A DNA stretch of 44,033 nucleotides from Oscillibacter sp. GTDB lineage: Bacteria; Bacillota; Clostridia; Oscillospirales; Oscillospiraceae. The stretch covers positions 1 to 44,033 of the forward strand of contig JAAVYM010000080.1 of the NCBI GenBank assembly GCA_022791135.1. Reading direction: 5' to 3'. Below are positions 1-7,174 of this stretch, piece by piece. The notes beneath the pieces were generated by a model, which was not told the origin of the DNA, made no database searches, and saw only the letters and a program-made list of their open reading frames with translations. The position numbers and the translations under genes were made by a program. How positions within the stretch are numbered: position 1 is the first letter of the stretch; each line of letters begins with the position of its first letter.

Positions 1-28
1 CTGCGGAGATCACAATGGGGACGAGAAA

Positions 29-51
29 GGGAGTAGCCGTCAGCTACTCCC
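29..51 (-). terminator. Hairpin, possible weak terminator
   Basis: GGGAGTAGC and GCTACTCCC form a perfect 9-bp stem around a 5-nt loop. Read on the minus strand it is followed by a short T-rich stretch (TTTCTC), so it could be a weak intrinsic terminator for the minus-strand pseudogenes. The T-tract is poor. Confidence 0.45.
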
Positions 52-65
52 CGGAGCGGATCGCC

Positions 66-136
66 GTATAGGATTTTGAGCAAAAATAGTGCGGAGTGTC
101 CCACAAGGATACTCAAATCCTATAAGGACACTCCGC
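66..136. repeat. Two interleaved inverted repeats (A-B-A'-B')
   Basis: Pair A is TATAGGATTTTGAG (66-79) with CTCAAATCCTATA (112-124), identical except for one extra T. Pair B is GCGGAGTGTCC (91-101) with GGACACTCCGC (126-136), a perfect 11-bp match. The arms interleave, so the two long stems cannot both form as simple nested hairpins. Inside the B hairpin a smaller AGGAT/ATCCT stem can also form. The truncated reading frame on the minus strand runs into this element and stops at 113, which suggests insertion or recombination here. It could be a MITE-like element or a terminator; I cannot tell which. Confidence 0.6.
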
Positions 137-244
137 ATGGACATCGATGTAATCAAAGCCGTACTTCTCGCACAGGGCCAGGTCCTCCAGCACGGAGTGA
201 TTCGCACAAAAGCGGTTGCAGCCTTCGTTAAATCCGATTTTCAT
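113..244 (-). pseudogene. Truncated sugar phosphate isomerase/epimerase (TIM barrel), N-terminus only
   Basis: A well-formed ribosome binding site (AAAGGAG) precedes ATG at 244, and the reading frame begins MKIGFNEGCNRF, like the start of an AP-endonuclease-2-like sugar phosphate isomerase/epimerase, the class that includes IolE and IolI. It ends after only 43 codons, where such proteins normally have about 260 to 300. The last eight codons lie inside the interleaved inverted repeats at 66-136, so the gene was probably cut by a rearrangement there. It is downstream of iolG on the same strand. The product would be too short for a barrel, so I call it a remnant. The family assignment rests on the N-terminal residues only. 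Confidence 0.6.
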
Positions 245-322
245 GATGGCGGTCTCCTTTGCTTCGTTTGATTTTGCGGGGATAACGCGCCAAACCAATT
301 TTGATTGGGCGCTTCGTGGGAA

Positions 323-641
323 TCAGAAACGCAAAGTCCATCTCTTGCAGGGATTCGAAATGCCGTCAAAATTCACCTTGCCCTTGCCCCGGTTGTAGAA
401 GAAGCTGTGGGAGGCGAAGTAGACATAGCCCAGGTTTCTGGACCGGAAGGACTTTGCGATATCGCAGGTCTCGTCGTTCAGTCCGCAGAAGTCATAAGGT
501 TGGGATTGAATTTCGACACGCAGCCCTTCCCGCTCGATGATGGGGGACTGCTTGATGTATTTGTAGCCCAAGCCGGTTGCCTTCCGGACATAATCCGGGC
601 CTTTGCCTGACCAGAACGTCGGCGTCAAACGCGATCTTCAT
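323..641 (-). pseudogene. Degenerate sugar phosphate isomerase/epimerase with frameshift and internal deletion
   Basis: AGGAGTG precedes ATG at 641, which begins MKIAFDADVLV. After about 12 codons the protein continues in another frame (around 600-612) as GKGPDYVRKATGLGYKYIKQSP, which resembles the first beta-alpha units of a sugar phosphate isomerase/epimerase. That segment is fused directly to IIEREGLRVEIQSQPYDF and NLGYVYFASHSFFYN, which look like mid-barrel segments, so a large internal piece seems to be missing. The frame stops at 323. At least one frameshift plus one deletion make this a pseudogene. With the truncated neighbour at 113-244 and the broken symporter at 1961 it shows decay of an inositol-type catabolic operon in which only iolG survives. 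Family assignment is from recognisable segments, not from a search. Confidence 0.65.
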
Positions 642-736
642 AGAGAACACTCCTGTTCCAGTTTAGATGATACCAGGTTGCCGTCGCTCCGGCCTGGTAA
701 ACAGCCGGACAATCAGAGTGCGCAAACGTTCTTTTG

Positions 737-762
737 CTTCCTTTTCTTTCAAGAAAAGGAAG
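737..762 (-). terminator. A/T-rich hairpin directly after iolG
   Basis: CTTCCTTTTCTT (737-748) and AAGAAAAGGAAG (751-762) form a perfect 12-bp stem with almost no loop, immediately after the iolG stop codon. There is no T-run after it on the minus strand (GCAAAAGAAC follows), so it may act as a 3' stabiliser or a dispersed repeat more than a terminator. Confidence 0.5.
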
Positions 763-1776
763 TTATTTCTTATAAAAGTCTGGGATTCCGCCGGTGAGGA
801 CCTTCTCCGCCCGGCCGGAGGTCTGGGATTTCACCAGGGCATCGGCGGTGATGGAGGCGACATACCCGTCCCAGGCGGAGGAACCGCCGGTCTCGCCCCT
901 GAGGGCATGATCCACCCAGTCCTGAATCTCTACGTCGTAGGAGTCGATGAAGCGCATGATCCAGTTGTCCTCAATCTTAGTGGAGACGCTGTTGGCATAG
1001 CGTACGGTGGGGAAGGACGGGCAGGGCAGGTTCACCACGCCATTCTCACAAACCACTTCGCAGTTGATATCGTAGCCGAAGCCGCAGTTGACATTGACCT
1101 CCAGCATGACGGCAATGCCGCCTTTGGTCTTCATAATCATGACCTGGGGGTCCCGGAGGCCCTCGTGAGCCTTGCTGGAGACCTTGGGGAGGATGCACTG
1201 GACCTCGTCCCACTCGTCGTTCACCAGCCAGGGCAGGCAGTCGATCTCATGAATGGCGGTGTCGGTGACGGCCATGGCGGTGGTGTAGCTGGGCGCCACG
1301 CCGTCGGCCCGGTGGGTGCACTTTACAAGCAGAGGCGCGCCGAACTTGCCGGAATCCAGCAGCTCCTTTACCTGGTTGTAGCCCCGGTCGTAGCGGCGCA
1401 TGAAGCCGATTTGCACCAGATGCTTGCCGGAGGCCATTTCCGCGTCCACAACAGCCTTGCAGTCGGCGGCGGTATTGGCAAGGGGTTTTTCGCAGAAGAC
1501 GGGCTTGCCGGCTTGGATGGCCGCCAGGACGGGGTCCTTGTGGAACTGGCCGGGGGTGGTGACGACTACGGCGTTGACGCCAGGGTCGCAGATGGCCTCG
1601 CGGAAGTCCGTGTAAATCTTGGTGCCGGGGCCGGCAATCTCCGCCCCTTTCTTTACGCCCTCTTCGAAGACGTCGCAGACGGCGACGACTTTGGCGCCAC
1701 GGATGCGGTTTTGTATACGCTCGATGTGCTCCCGGCCAATCATGCCGCAGCCGACCAGGCAGATGCTGAGTTCCAT
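763..1776 (-). CDS. iolG: Inositol 2-dehydrogenase (Gfo/Idh/MocA family)
   Basis: This 337-residue protein probably oxidises myo-inositol to 2-keto-myo-inositol with NAD, the first step of inositol catabolism in the cytosol. The Rossmann loop VGCGMIG is at residues 8-14, the family EKP motif at 96-98, and GFMRRYD, common in inositol dehydrogenases, at 124-130. Lys97, Asp172 and His176 fall at the positions of the known Bacillus subtilis IolG catalytic triad. Length is normal. GGAGGAAC precedes the ATG at 1776. It has its own promoter at 1903-1931, overlapped by a perfect LacI-type operator. Its neighbours, a symporter and two isomerase-like genes, are broken, so iolG may be the last working member of the operon. 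A related polyol or sugar-acid dehydrogenase is possible. Confidence 0.85.
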   Translation of the reverse strand: MELSICLVGCGMIGREHIERIQNRIRGAKVVAVCDVFEEGVKKGAEIAGPGTKIYTDFREAICDPGVNAVVVTTPGQFHKDPVLAAIQAGKPVFCEKPLANTAADCKAVVDAEMASGKHLVQIGFMRRYDRGYNQVKELLDSGKFGAPLLVKCTHRADGVAPSYTTAMAVTDTAIHEIDCLPWLVNDEWDEVQCILPKVSSKAHEGLRDPQVMIMKTKGGIAVMLEVNVNCGFGYDINCEVVCENGVVNLPCPSFPTVRYANSVSTKIEDNWIMRFIDSYDVEIQDWVDHALRGETGGSSAWDGYVASITADALVKSQTSGRAEKVLTGGIPDFYKK

Positions 1777-1902
1777 AACAAGTTCCTCCTGTTAAAATAG
1801 AATGAATCTCGATGAATCCGGCGGCTCTTGCCGGAACCGCCGCAGGGATGCCGTTGCGATGCGTGTCTTTGCCTGCGTTTCATTTCCCGCTCTCTGGGTC
1901 TG

Positions 1903-1931
1903 ATTATAGCAATGCGTTCTCGAGAACGCAA
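1903..1931 (-). promoter_or_regulatory. iolG promoter with overlapping LacI-type operator
   Basis: On the minus strand TTGCGT (1926-1931), a 17-bp spacer and a consensus TATAAT (1903-1908) form a sigma-A promoter for iolG. The perfect 18-bp palindrome TGCGTTCTCGAGAACGCA (1913-1930) covers the -35 box and most of the spacer. Its central CG is typical of LacI/GalR operators, so the LacI-type protein encoded at 3175 probably represses here. Confidence 0.75.
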
Positions 1932-1960
1932 TAAGAAAATCAAAAAATAATACACAAAAA

Positions 1961-2776
1961 TCAGGAGATTAACTTATGCAATCCTCCGCTGGAACCAAAA
2001 ATAGAAGCTCTTTTTGAAGAGATATACAAATATGCAGCGGTTGCAATGCGTTCAGCACGCAGAGAGGGAGAAAAGACCGCCCCGCAGAAGGCCTGCAGGG
2101 CGGCTGGGAAGCGGAAGGGCCTCTTAACGCCGGCAAAGCCAAGGAAGGGCACCATCAGCCCGCCGATGATCAGGCCGATGCCGTTGATGGTGTCCGACAC
2201 CGCCACGGCTTTCAACCCGCCGAAGATGGCGTAGCAGCCGCCAATCACGCCTATAATCAGGCAGAGGATTGTCACCGATTGAAATTTCGAGATTCCAAGC
2301 ATATCGGAGATGCCGAAAATCTGCTCAAAGACCACAGCCCCGGAATAGAGGATGACGGGCAGGTTCAAGATGGAGTACATCACCACGATCACCAGAGAAA
2401 ACATGGTCTTGGTCCCCTTGCCGTAGCGGGCCTCCATCAGGGAGGGGATGGTCATGGCGCCCATTTTTAAGTAGCGGGGAAGAAAGTAGTAGGCCAGCAC
2501 CAGCAGGGTGAACATGGAGCCGACCTCCCAGGCAATGGGACCCATGTTGGATTTCCAGCTCTGGCCATTCAGGCCCACCAGCTGTTCAGCGGATAGGTTG
2601 GTCAGCAGCAGGGAGCCGGCGATGACCACACCGGACAACCCCCGGCCTGCTAAAAAATAGCCCTCGGCAGATTCCAGGTCGTCTCCTCTGGTCTTCCAGC
2701 TGGAGATGAGGGCCACCAGGGCGGTGAAGAGGACAAAAGAAAGCAGCGTCCATGCAAGCGAACTGAAGAATGCCAT
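1961..2776 (-). pseudogene. Truncated sodium:solute symporter (SSS family)
   Basis: The frame starts at ATG 2776, which has GGAGG upstream (ATG 2791 is an alternative). It encodes the first half of an SSS-family sodium/solute symporter, with about six membrane helices and typical segments such as AEGYFLAGRGLSG and TNLSAEQLVGLNGQ. After LMVPFLGFAGV (about position 2115) the sequence stops resembling the family and becomes a basic tail ending at 1961. Members normally have 450 to 550 residues; this has about 271. I infer a deletion joining the gene to unrelated DNA that carries an operator-like site at 2047. It probably supplied inositol or a related substrate to IolG, but it cannot be a complete transporter. 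It starts the minus-strand operon whose promoter is at 2917-2945. Confidence 0.75.
2047..2061. promoter_or_regulatory. Operator-like site inside the symporter remnant
   Basis: TGCGTTCAGCACGCA is an imperfect palindrome sharing the TGCGTTC half-site with the perfect operator at 1913-1930. It lies in the non-symporter tail of the pseudogene, as if a second copy of the iol regulatory region had been captured by the deletion. Confidence 0.4.
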
Positions 2777-2818
2777 TGTTACAGCCTCCATTCAATTTTT
2801 CCGGGAAGGGGAACAAAG

Positions 2819-2835
2819 GCACGCAATTGCACGCA
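2819..2835 (-). promoter_or_regulatory. Candidate LacI-type operator in the symporter leader
   Basis: On the minus strand this reads TGCGTGCAATTGCGTGC, two TGCGTGC half-sites 10 bp apart in direct orientation. It is nearly the same as TGCGTGCAAATGCGTTC at 3045-3061 on the plus strand. It lies between the symporter promoter and its start codon. Confidence 0.5.
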
Positions 2836-2916
2836 TCAGAAGGGCAGCGGGCTAGCCCGGCAGGCGCGCGGCAACACGCCGTGAGGTCCCGGGCAGGACC
2901 CTCATTATCTGCTGTT

Positions 2917-2945
2917 AAGATAACACGAATTTTTTGATTCTGCAA
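2917..2945 (-). promoter_or_regulatory. Promoter of the symporter/iol operon
   Basis: Minus strand TTGCAG (2940-2945), 17-bp spacer, TATCTT (2917-2922). It fits a sigma-A promoter and would give a leader of about 120 nt containing the operator-like site at 2819-2835. Confidence 0.6.
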
Positions 2946-3044
2946 GAAAATTTCCGGAAAATACCGCCAAAAATGCAAAATTTGGAGAAGCCGGAAAACA
3001 CGGGGGTCCTTTCTTGTGCACTTCTTCCCCGATGGCGTGAAAAC

Positions 3045-3061
3045 TGCGTGCAAATGCGTTC
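3045..3061 (+). promoter_or_regulatory. Candidate LacI-type operator upstream of the regulator gene
   Basis: TGCGTGCAAATGCGTTC matches the site at 2819-2835 in reverse orientation and shares half-sites with the palindrome at 1913. A further TGCGTGC lies at 3099-3105 inside the promoter spacer of the regulator gene, which suggests autoregulation. Confidence 0.5.
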
Positions 3062-3087
3062 TTTTTGATGGAAATCGGGAAACAGCC

Positions 3088-3117
3088 TTGTCAAGGTCTG
3101 CGTGCATGTGCTATAAT
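3088..3117 (+). promoter_or_regulatory. Promoter of the LacI-type regulator gene
   Basis: TTGTCA (3088-3093), an 18-bp spacer and a consensus TATAAT (3112-3117). A TGCGTGC half-site sits in the spacer, consistent with autorepression. Confidence 0.7.
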
Positions 3118-3174
3118 GAAAAAAGCATCAGCCGGAACGCCGGTTGAACTGGGCAAAATGAGGAGGCGTGCAGC

Positions 3175-4209
3175 ATGGCAGTGACTTCACAGCAAATCGC
3201 CGACCTGGCGGGAGTCTCCCGGGGAACGGTGGACCGCGCCCTCCATAACCGGGGCCGGGTCAACCCGGAGGTGGCCGCCCGAGTCCTTAAAATTGCGGAG
3301 GATCTGGGGTACCGGCCCAATACCATCGGCCAGGCCCTGGCCCGGACGAAGCAGGGCTTTCGGCTGGGGGCGATCCTCCAATCTTCGGAGACGCCGACGA
3401 TGCAGGACGCGGCTGCCGGGACCCGCTACGCAGCTGCGGAGCTGCGGGCGTCCGGCCTGGAGGTGGAGCTGCGGGAGGTCCAGGGACGGGATACCCTCCA
3501 GGTCTTGCGGCAGATTGACGAGCTGACGGCCTGGGGGGCTAACGGTTTGTCCATCGCCGCAGGCAATGCACCGGAATTGGTCCAGCGCATCGATGAACTC
3601 CACCGGCAGGGAATCCCGGTGGTGACGTTCAACACGGATGCACCTGACAGCCGCCGGCTGTGCTTTGTGGGAATGGACAATTACCGCGCCGGGCAGACGG
3701 CGGCGGGGCTGATCCGGCAGATGCTGCCCGGCGGAGGGCTGGTTTTGCCCATTGCCGGACATGTCAACAACAGCGCCCACAACAGCCGCCTCCGGGGGTT
3801 CTTGGACACGCTGAAGGGGGGGGACGACATTCAGCTCCTCCCGTCTCAGCCCTGCTTCGACCGGGACGACTATGCCCATGAAATCACGCAGCACACCCTC
3901 CGGGAGAACCCTTCCCTGGCCTGCGTCTATATCACTTCCAACGGCCAGCGAGGGGTTTGCCGGGCCATCGACGACGAGCGGCGGAAGGGCCGGGTCCGGG
4001 TCGTGGCCTACGATTTAAACGCACCGAACCGCCAGCTGCTGAAAAGCGGAGACCTGAGCTTTGTCTTGGATCAGATGGCCTTTCAGCAGGGCAGCCGGCC
4101 GCTGCATATCCTATATCATTATTTGCTCAGCGGAGAAACGCCGGAAAAGGAGCTGCTGTACACGGACATCCTGATCCGCACGCGGTACAACAGCGGGGGA
4201 GAAGTTTAG
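3175..4209 (+). CDS. LacI-family transcriptional regulator of the iol-type locus
   Basis: A 344-residue LacI/GalR-type repressor. Residues 1-60 hold the helix-turn-helix and hinge (TSQQIADLAGVSRGTVDRAL followed by NRGRVNPEVAARV). The rest is a periplasmic-binding-protein-like sugar-sensing domain with features such as GIPVVTFNTDAP and an AYD segment near the C-terminus. GGAGG lies a few bases before the ATG. The gene diverges from the symporter/iolG unit, and TGCGTTC/TGCGTGC sites occur at 1913, 2047, 2819, 3045 and 3099, so it very probably controls that locus and itself. The inducer is unknown; an inositol or inositol-derived compound is the natural guess. The gene is intact although most of its presumed targets are decayed. 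Confidence 0.85.
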   Translation: MAVTSQQIADLAGVSRGTVDRALHNRGRVNPEVAARVLKIAEDLGYRPNTIGQALARTKQGFRLGAILQSSETPTMQDAAAGTRYAAAELRASGLEVELREVQGRDTLQVLRQIDELTAWGANGLSIAAGNAPELVQRIDELHRQGIPVVTFNTDAPDSRRLCFVGMDNYRAGQTAAGLIRQMLPGGGLVLPIAGHVNNSAHNSRLRGFLDTLKGGDDIQLLPSQPCFDRDDYAHEITQHTLRENPSLACVYITSNGQRGVCRAIDDERRKGRVRVVAYDLNAPNRQLLKSGDLSFVLDQMAFQQGSRPLHILYHYLLSGETPEKELLYTDILIRTRYNSGGEV

Positions 4210-4245
4210 CGCCTGTTTGAAAACCGGCCGGCCCGCCCGGCATGC

Positions 4246-4295
4246 AAAAAACGCGCCTGAGAACCTTCGGCGGTGGGAGGTTCGGGCGCGTTTTT
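4246..4295. terminator. Bidirectional intrinsic terminator after the lacI-type gene
   Basis: AAAAAACGCGCC (4246-4257) pairs with GGCGCGTTTTT (4285-4295), with an inner GAACCT/AGGTTC stem. The T-run follows the stem on the plus strand, and the A-run gives a T-run on the minus strand. Confidence 0.85.
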
Positions 4296-4428
4296 CGTGC
4301 AGAATGGGGCCGGAGGACTCCATAAACCTGTCCATGAGAGGGCTTGATGGCTTCCTGTTTTCGTCATTTTATACTAATGTTTTCCAAGAAACACTCTGGT
4401 AGGGGTAAGGTTTGCCCAATGAAACGCC

Positions 4429-4458
4429 TTGAGAGAATGCCGATCCTTCTGCTATAAT
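4429..4458 (+). promoter_or_regulatory. Promoter of the cysteine hydrolase cluster
   Basis: TTGAGA (4429-4434), an 18-bp spacer and a consensus TATAAT (4453-4458). Just upstream GGGTAAGGTTTGCCC (about 4402-4416) is an imperfect palindrome that could be an operator. No MerR-type dyad is visible in the spacer itself. Confidence 0.65.
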
Positions 4459-4557
4459 TCAACCAATGTTTCGGTCCGGACGAAACTGCCCCATGCAATC
4501 GGGGACTGCATTTCAAAAATCAAACGAGGGAAAAAATATAGAGATAGGAGAAATGCT
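4459..4557 (+). other. Structured leader ahead of the cysteine hydrolase gene
   Basis: This untranslated leader of about 95 nt can form small hairpins: TTTCG (4469-4473) with CGAAA (4481-4485), and CCCC (4489-4492) with GGGG (4501-4504). I do not recognise a known riboswitch fold. The rest of the gap 4210-4557 holds the terminator at 4246 and the promoter at 4429, with no gene. Confidence 0.3.
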
Positions 4558-5172
4558 ATGTCGGAAAAAGGCTTCGCGGAACACTTTGTTGAAGATGGCA
4601 GCCAATTGGTTATCCAGAACCCCGCAATCCTGGTCGTGGATATGGTCAACGATTTTTGTGAAGAGGGCGGCAGCATGATTTTGGAGGGCAGCAAGGAGGT
4701 CTATGGGACCATTGCCGGATTGATCGCCGAGGGCCGCAAATGCAAGTGCCCGATCATCTACCTGAACGACTGCCACCGTCCCGGCAAATACGACCAGGAA
4801 TTTGATAAGCGGCTGCCCCACTGCATCGACGGCACCTGGGGAGCTGAGGTGGTTGCTCCACTGGCCCCTCGGGAGGAGGATTACTGCATTAAAAAGCGCC
4901 GCTTCAGCGGCTTTTTCCAGACAGATCTGGATCTGGTGCTGCGGGAGCTAGGCGTTAAAACTGTGATCGTCACCGGCGTGGTCACAAACATCTGCGTCCG
5001 CTCTACCTGCCACGACGCGTTTTTCCTGGGTTACCACGTGGTGGTTCCGGAGGACTGCGTCCGCGCCACGGGACCCCGGGAGCAGGAGTCCACGCTCTGG
5101 GACATCCGCACTCACTTCGGTTCTGTGACCACCAGCGGCAGCATCATTGCGCGTTTCCGCTCGCAAACCTGA
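4558..5172 (+). CDS. Cysteine hydrolase, isochorismatase family
   Basis: A 204-residue single-domain cysteine hydrolase of the isochorismatase/nicotinamidase superfamily, which cleaves amides, carbamoyl groups or vinyl ethers in the cytosol. The expected triad is visible: Asp28 in VVDMVNDF, Lys113 in IKKRRFSGF, and Cys146 in VTGVVTNICV with the usual preceding cis-peptide turn. The start at 4558 is chosen because GATAGGAG sits 9 bases upstream; longer in-frame starts overlap the promoter. It is first in a plus-strand run with a YczE-like membrane protein, an alcohol dehydrogenase, and a MerR regulator that carries a homologous hydrolase domain. The ETWG-like segment (DGTWGAEV) is shared with that fused domain (EGTWGAQV). 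The substrate cannot be read from the sequence. Confidence 0.8.
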   Translation: MSEKGFAEHFVEDGSQLVIQNPAILVVDMVNDFCEEGGSMILEGSKEVYGTIAGLIAEGRKCKCPIIYLNDCHRPGKYDQEFDKRLPHCIDGTWGAEVVAPLAPREEDYCIKKRRFSGFFQTDLDLVLRELGVKTVIVTGVVTNICVRSTCHDAFFLGYHVVVPEDCVRATGPREQESTLWDIRTHFGSVTTSGSIIARFRSQT

Positions 5173-5208
5173 TGGGAAGGAAAACCTGGTGAAAAAGGAG
5201 GCTTTTAA

Positions 5209-5871
5209 ATGGGCAAAGGGAAGTACACGACCCGCAGTATCCTCGTTCGCTGCATCGTCATCCTTGTCGGTGTCGTCATCACGGCCTATGGCGCCGAGGC
5301 GTTCGTCCTGGCGAGACTGGGAAGCGATCCGGTTACCGCCTTTGTGCAGGGACTGGGCAACGTGCTGCACCTGGACTTCGGCAGCGCGATGAACGTCTTT
5401 AACATCGTATTCTTCGTCATCATCCTGATTTTTAACCGCAAGACCATCGGCATCGGCACGGTGCTCTACACCTTCACGCTGGGCACCTTCTGCACGATTC
5501 TGGACCCGTGGATTGTGGCCATCATTACTCCGGAACCCACGATGGTTACCCGCGTCATTCTTATTGTCACCGGTACCATCGCCCTGGGCATCGGCCTTGG
5601 CTTCTATCAGTCCGCCGAGTTTGGCTGCGGGCCGTCCGATGCCTTTAACCAGACCATGGCCAAGAAGCTGAAGCTCCAGCTCCGCTGGTGGCGCATCATC
5701 TTCGACGCGATTATGGTAGTCGGCGCGCTGGTGATGGGCGGCGTGGTCCATGTGGGTACGCTGGTGGGCATGTTCCTGGTCGGCCCGGTGCTGGGTCCCG
5801 TGCTGAACACGATGGCTCCCATTGTAAATAAGTGGTCGGGCAATGAGGACATTGCCTTTGAGGAAAAATAA
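5209..5871 (+). CDS. YczE/YitT-like integral membrane protein
   Basis: A 220-residue polytopic membrane protein with about five or six hydrophobic segments (roughly residues 12-34, 60-80, 82-100, 112-134, 163-184 and 187-205). The conserved GSDPVTAFVQGL and GCGPSDAFNQTM repeats are typical of the YczE/YitT group, whose transport role is not established. AAGGAGG precedes the ATG. It follows the cysteine hydrolase by 36 bases and so is probably co-transcribed. Its place between a hydrolase and a dehydrogenase suggests movement of the substrate or product of that pathway, which is inference from context only. A second, diverged member is encoded at 41359. Confidence 0.75.
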   Translation: MGKGKYTTRSILVRCIVILVGVVITAYGAEAFVLARLGSDPVTAFVQGLGNVLHLDFGSAMNVFNIVFFVIILIFNRKTIGIGTVLYTFTLGTFCTILDPWIVAIITPEPTMVTRVILIVTGTIALGIGLGFYQSAEFGCGPSDAFNQTMAKKLKLQLRWWRIIFDAIMVVGALVMGGVVHVGTLVGMFLVGPVLGPVLNTMAPIVNKWSGNEDIAFEEK

Positions 5872-5898
5872 ACCGGTCCCGGACATTGGGGCAGGTGC

Positions 5899-5927
5899 TT
5901 GGCAATTACCCGAAAGTATAGTATGAT
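5899..5927 (+). promoter_or_regulatory. Possible internal promoter before the alcohol dehydrogenase
   Basis: TTGGCA (5899-5904), 17-bp spacer, TATGAT (5922-5927). It lies in the 81-bp gap before the dehydrogenase gene and would allow expression apart from the first two genes. Confidence 0.5.
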
Positions 5928-5952
5928 AGATTTAAGAAAGGCGGTTTTGACT

Positions 5953-7008
5953 ATGGCAGAGAAAATGATGGGCGTTGTTTATCACGGCAAAAACGACCTG
6001 CGCTTCGAAGAGCGCGATATTCCAACCATCCTGGATCCCCGGGACGCGATCGTTAAAGTGGCCCTGTCCACCATCTGCACCAGCGACCTGCACATCCGCA
6101 ACGGCGCGGTTCCCATTGCCAAGGAAAACACCATCCTGGGGCATGAGTTTGTGGGCGAGGTCGTCGCCGTAGGCGACGCGGTCAAAAAAATCAAGCCTGG
6201 CGACCGGGTGGTCTCCAACGTGGAGACCTATTGCGGCGAGTGCTTCTTCTGCAAGCGCGGCTATGTCAACAACTGCGTGGAGGGCGGCTGGTACCTGGGC
6301 TGCCGGATCGACGGCTGCCAAACCGAATACGTCCGGGTTCCCATCGCGGACAATGGCCTGGTACGCATTCCGGAGAACCTGGAGTACGAGGATGTGCTGG
6401 CAGTGAGCTGCGTGCTGCCCAGCGGCTACTTCGGCGCGGAGCTGGCGGAGATTAAGCCCGGCGACACCGTGGTCGTCCTGGGCTGCGGTCCCTGCGGCTA
6501 TACCTCCATGATGTGCGCCCGCCTCTTCGGCCCCGCGAAGATCATCGCGGTGGACCGCCACGACGAGCGGGGCGAGTTCGCCCTGAAGCACGGGTGGGCG
6601 GACGTGTTTATCAACGCGAAGAAGCAGGACGTGGACGAGGTGGTCAAGAGCCTTACGGACGGCCGGGGCGCGGACTCCGTCATTGAGATGGCCGGCAAGG
6701 ACGGCACCTTTGAGATGGCGTGGAAGATTGCCCGGCCCAATGGCATCATCGTCCTGACAGCCATGTATGAAGAGGATCAGGTGCTGCCGCTGCCCTCTAT
6801 GTACGGCAAGAACCTCACCTGGAAAACCGGCGGTGTGGACGCCTGCAAGGACCAGATGCTGGTGGACCTCATCGCCGGCGGCAAGCTGAATCCCCGGCCT
6901 CTTTTCACCCATCATATGCCCCTCAACGACATTATGAAGGTCTACGAAATGTTTGAAAAACATGAGGACGGCTGCATCAAGGTGGCGATTACCCCCTACG
7001 AGCGATAA
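5953..7008 (+). CDS. Zinc-dependent alcohol dehydrogenase (MDR superfamily)
   Basis: A 351-residue cytosolic medium-chain dehydrogenase, likely oxidising or reducing an alcohol or polyol with NAD(P). The catalytic zinc site is indicated by the early TICTSDLH and GHEFVGEV motifs, the structural zinc by CGECFFCKRGYVNNC, and the nucleotide site by VVLGCGPCGYTSMM. ATG 5953 is chosen because an AAGAAAGGCGG region precedes it; an in-frame TTG at 5899 coincides with the -35 box. It is third in the cluster after the hydrolase and the YczE-like gene and ahead of the MerR-hydrolase fusion. The substrate is unknown; sorbitol or threonine dehydrogenase-like members share this layout. Confidence 0.8.
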   Translation: MAEKMMGVVYHGKNDLRFEERDIPTILDPRDAIVKVALSTICTSDLHIRNGAVPIAKENTILGHEFVGEVVAVGDAVKKIKPGDRVVSNVETYCGECFFCKRGYVNNCVEGGWYLGCRIDGCQTEYVRVPIADNGLVRIPENLEYEDVLAVSCVLPSGYFGAELAEIKPGDTVVVLGCGPCGYTSMMCARLFGPAKIIAVDRHDERGEFALKHGWADVFINAKKQDVDEVVKSLTDGRGADSVIEMAGKDGTFEMAWKIARPNGIIVLTAMYEEDQVLPLPSMYGKNLTWKTGGVDACKDQMLVDLIAGGKLNPRPLFTHHMPLNDIMKVYEMFEKHEDGCIKVAITPYER

Positions 7009-7174
7009 CGCCTCCCGCTGCTTTCGCCCCTTCGTCCGGCCGTTCCCTGGGGGGAGCGGCCGGACAGGGCTGTATGTGCCGGAAGAGCGGGGAGGCGGGA
7101 GAATGAGCGGAGCGTGGTATACTTGGGCCGGTTGGCGCCGGTTCGGGCATCCGTTCCAGAGAGGAGACACAGCC

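Noticed and set aside
4420-4458. Short upstream frame starting with ATG at about 4420
   Set aside because: It lies inside the -35/-10 region and has no ribosome site, so it is not likely to be translated from this promoter.
4459-4557. Possible riboswitch in the leader of the cysteine hydrolase gene
   Set aside because: Only small hairpins are seen; no known aptamer consensus could be matched by eye.
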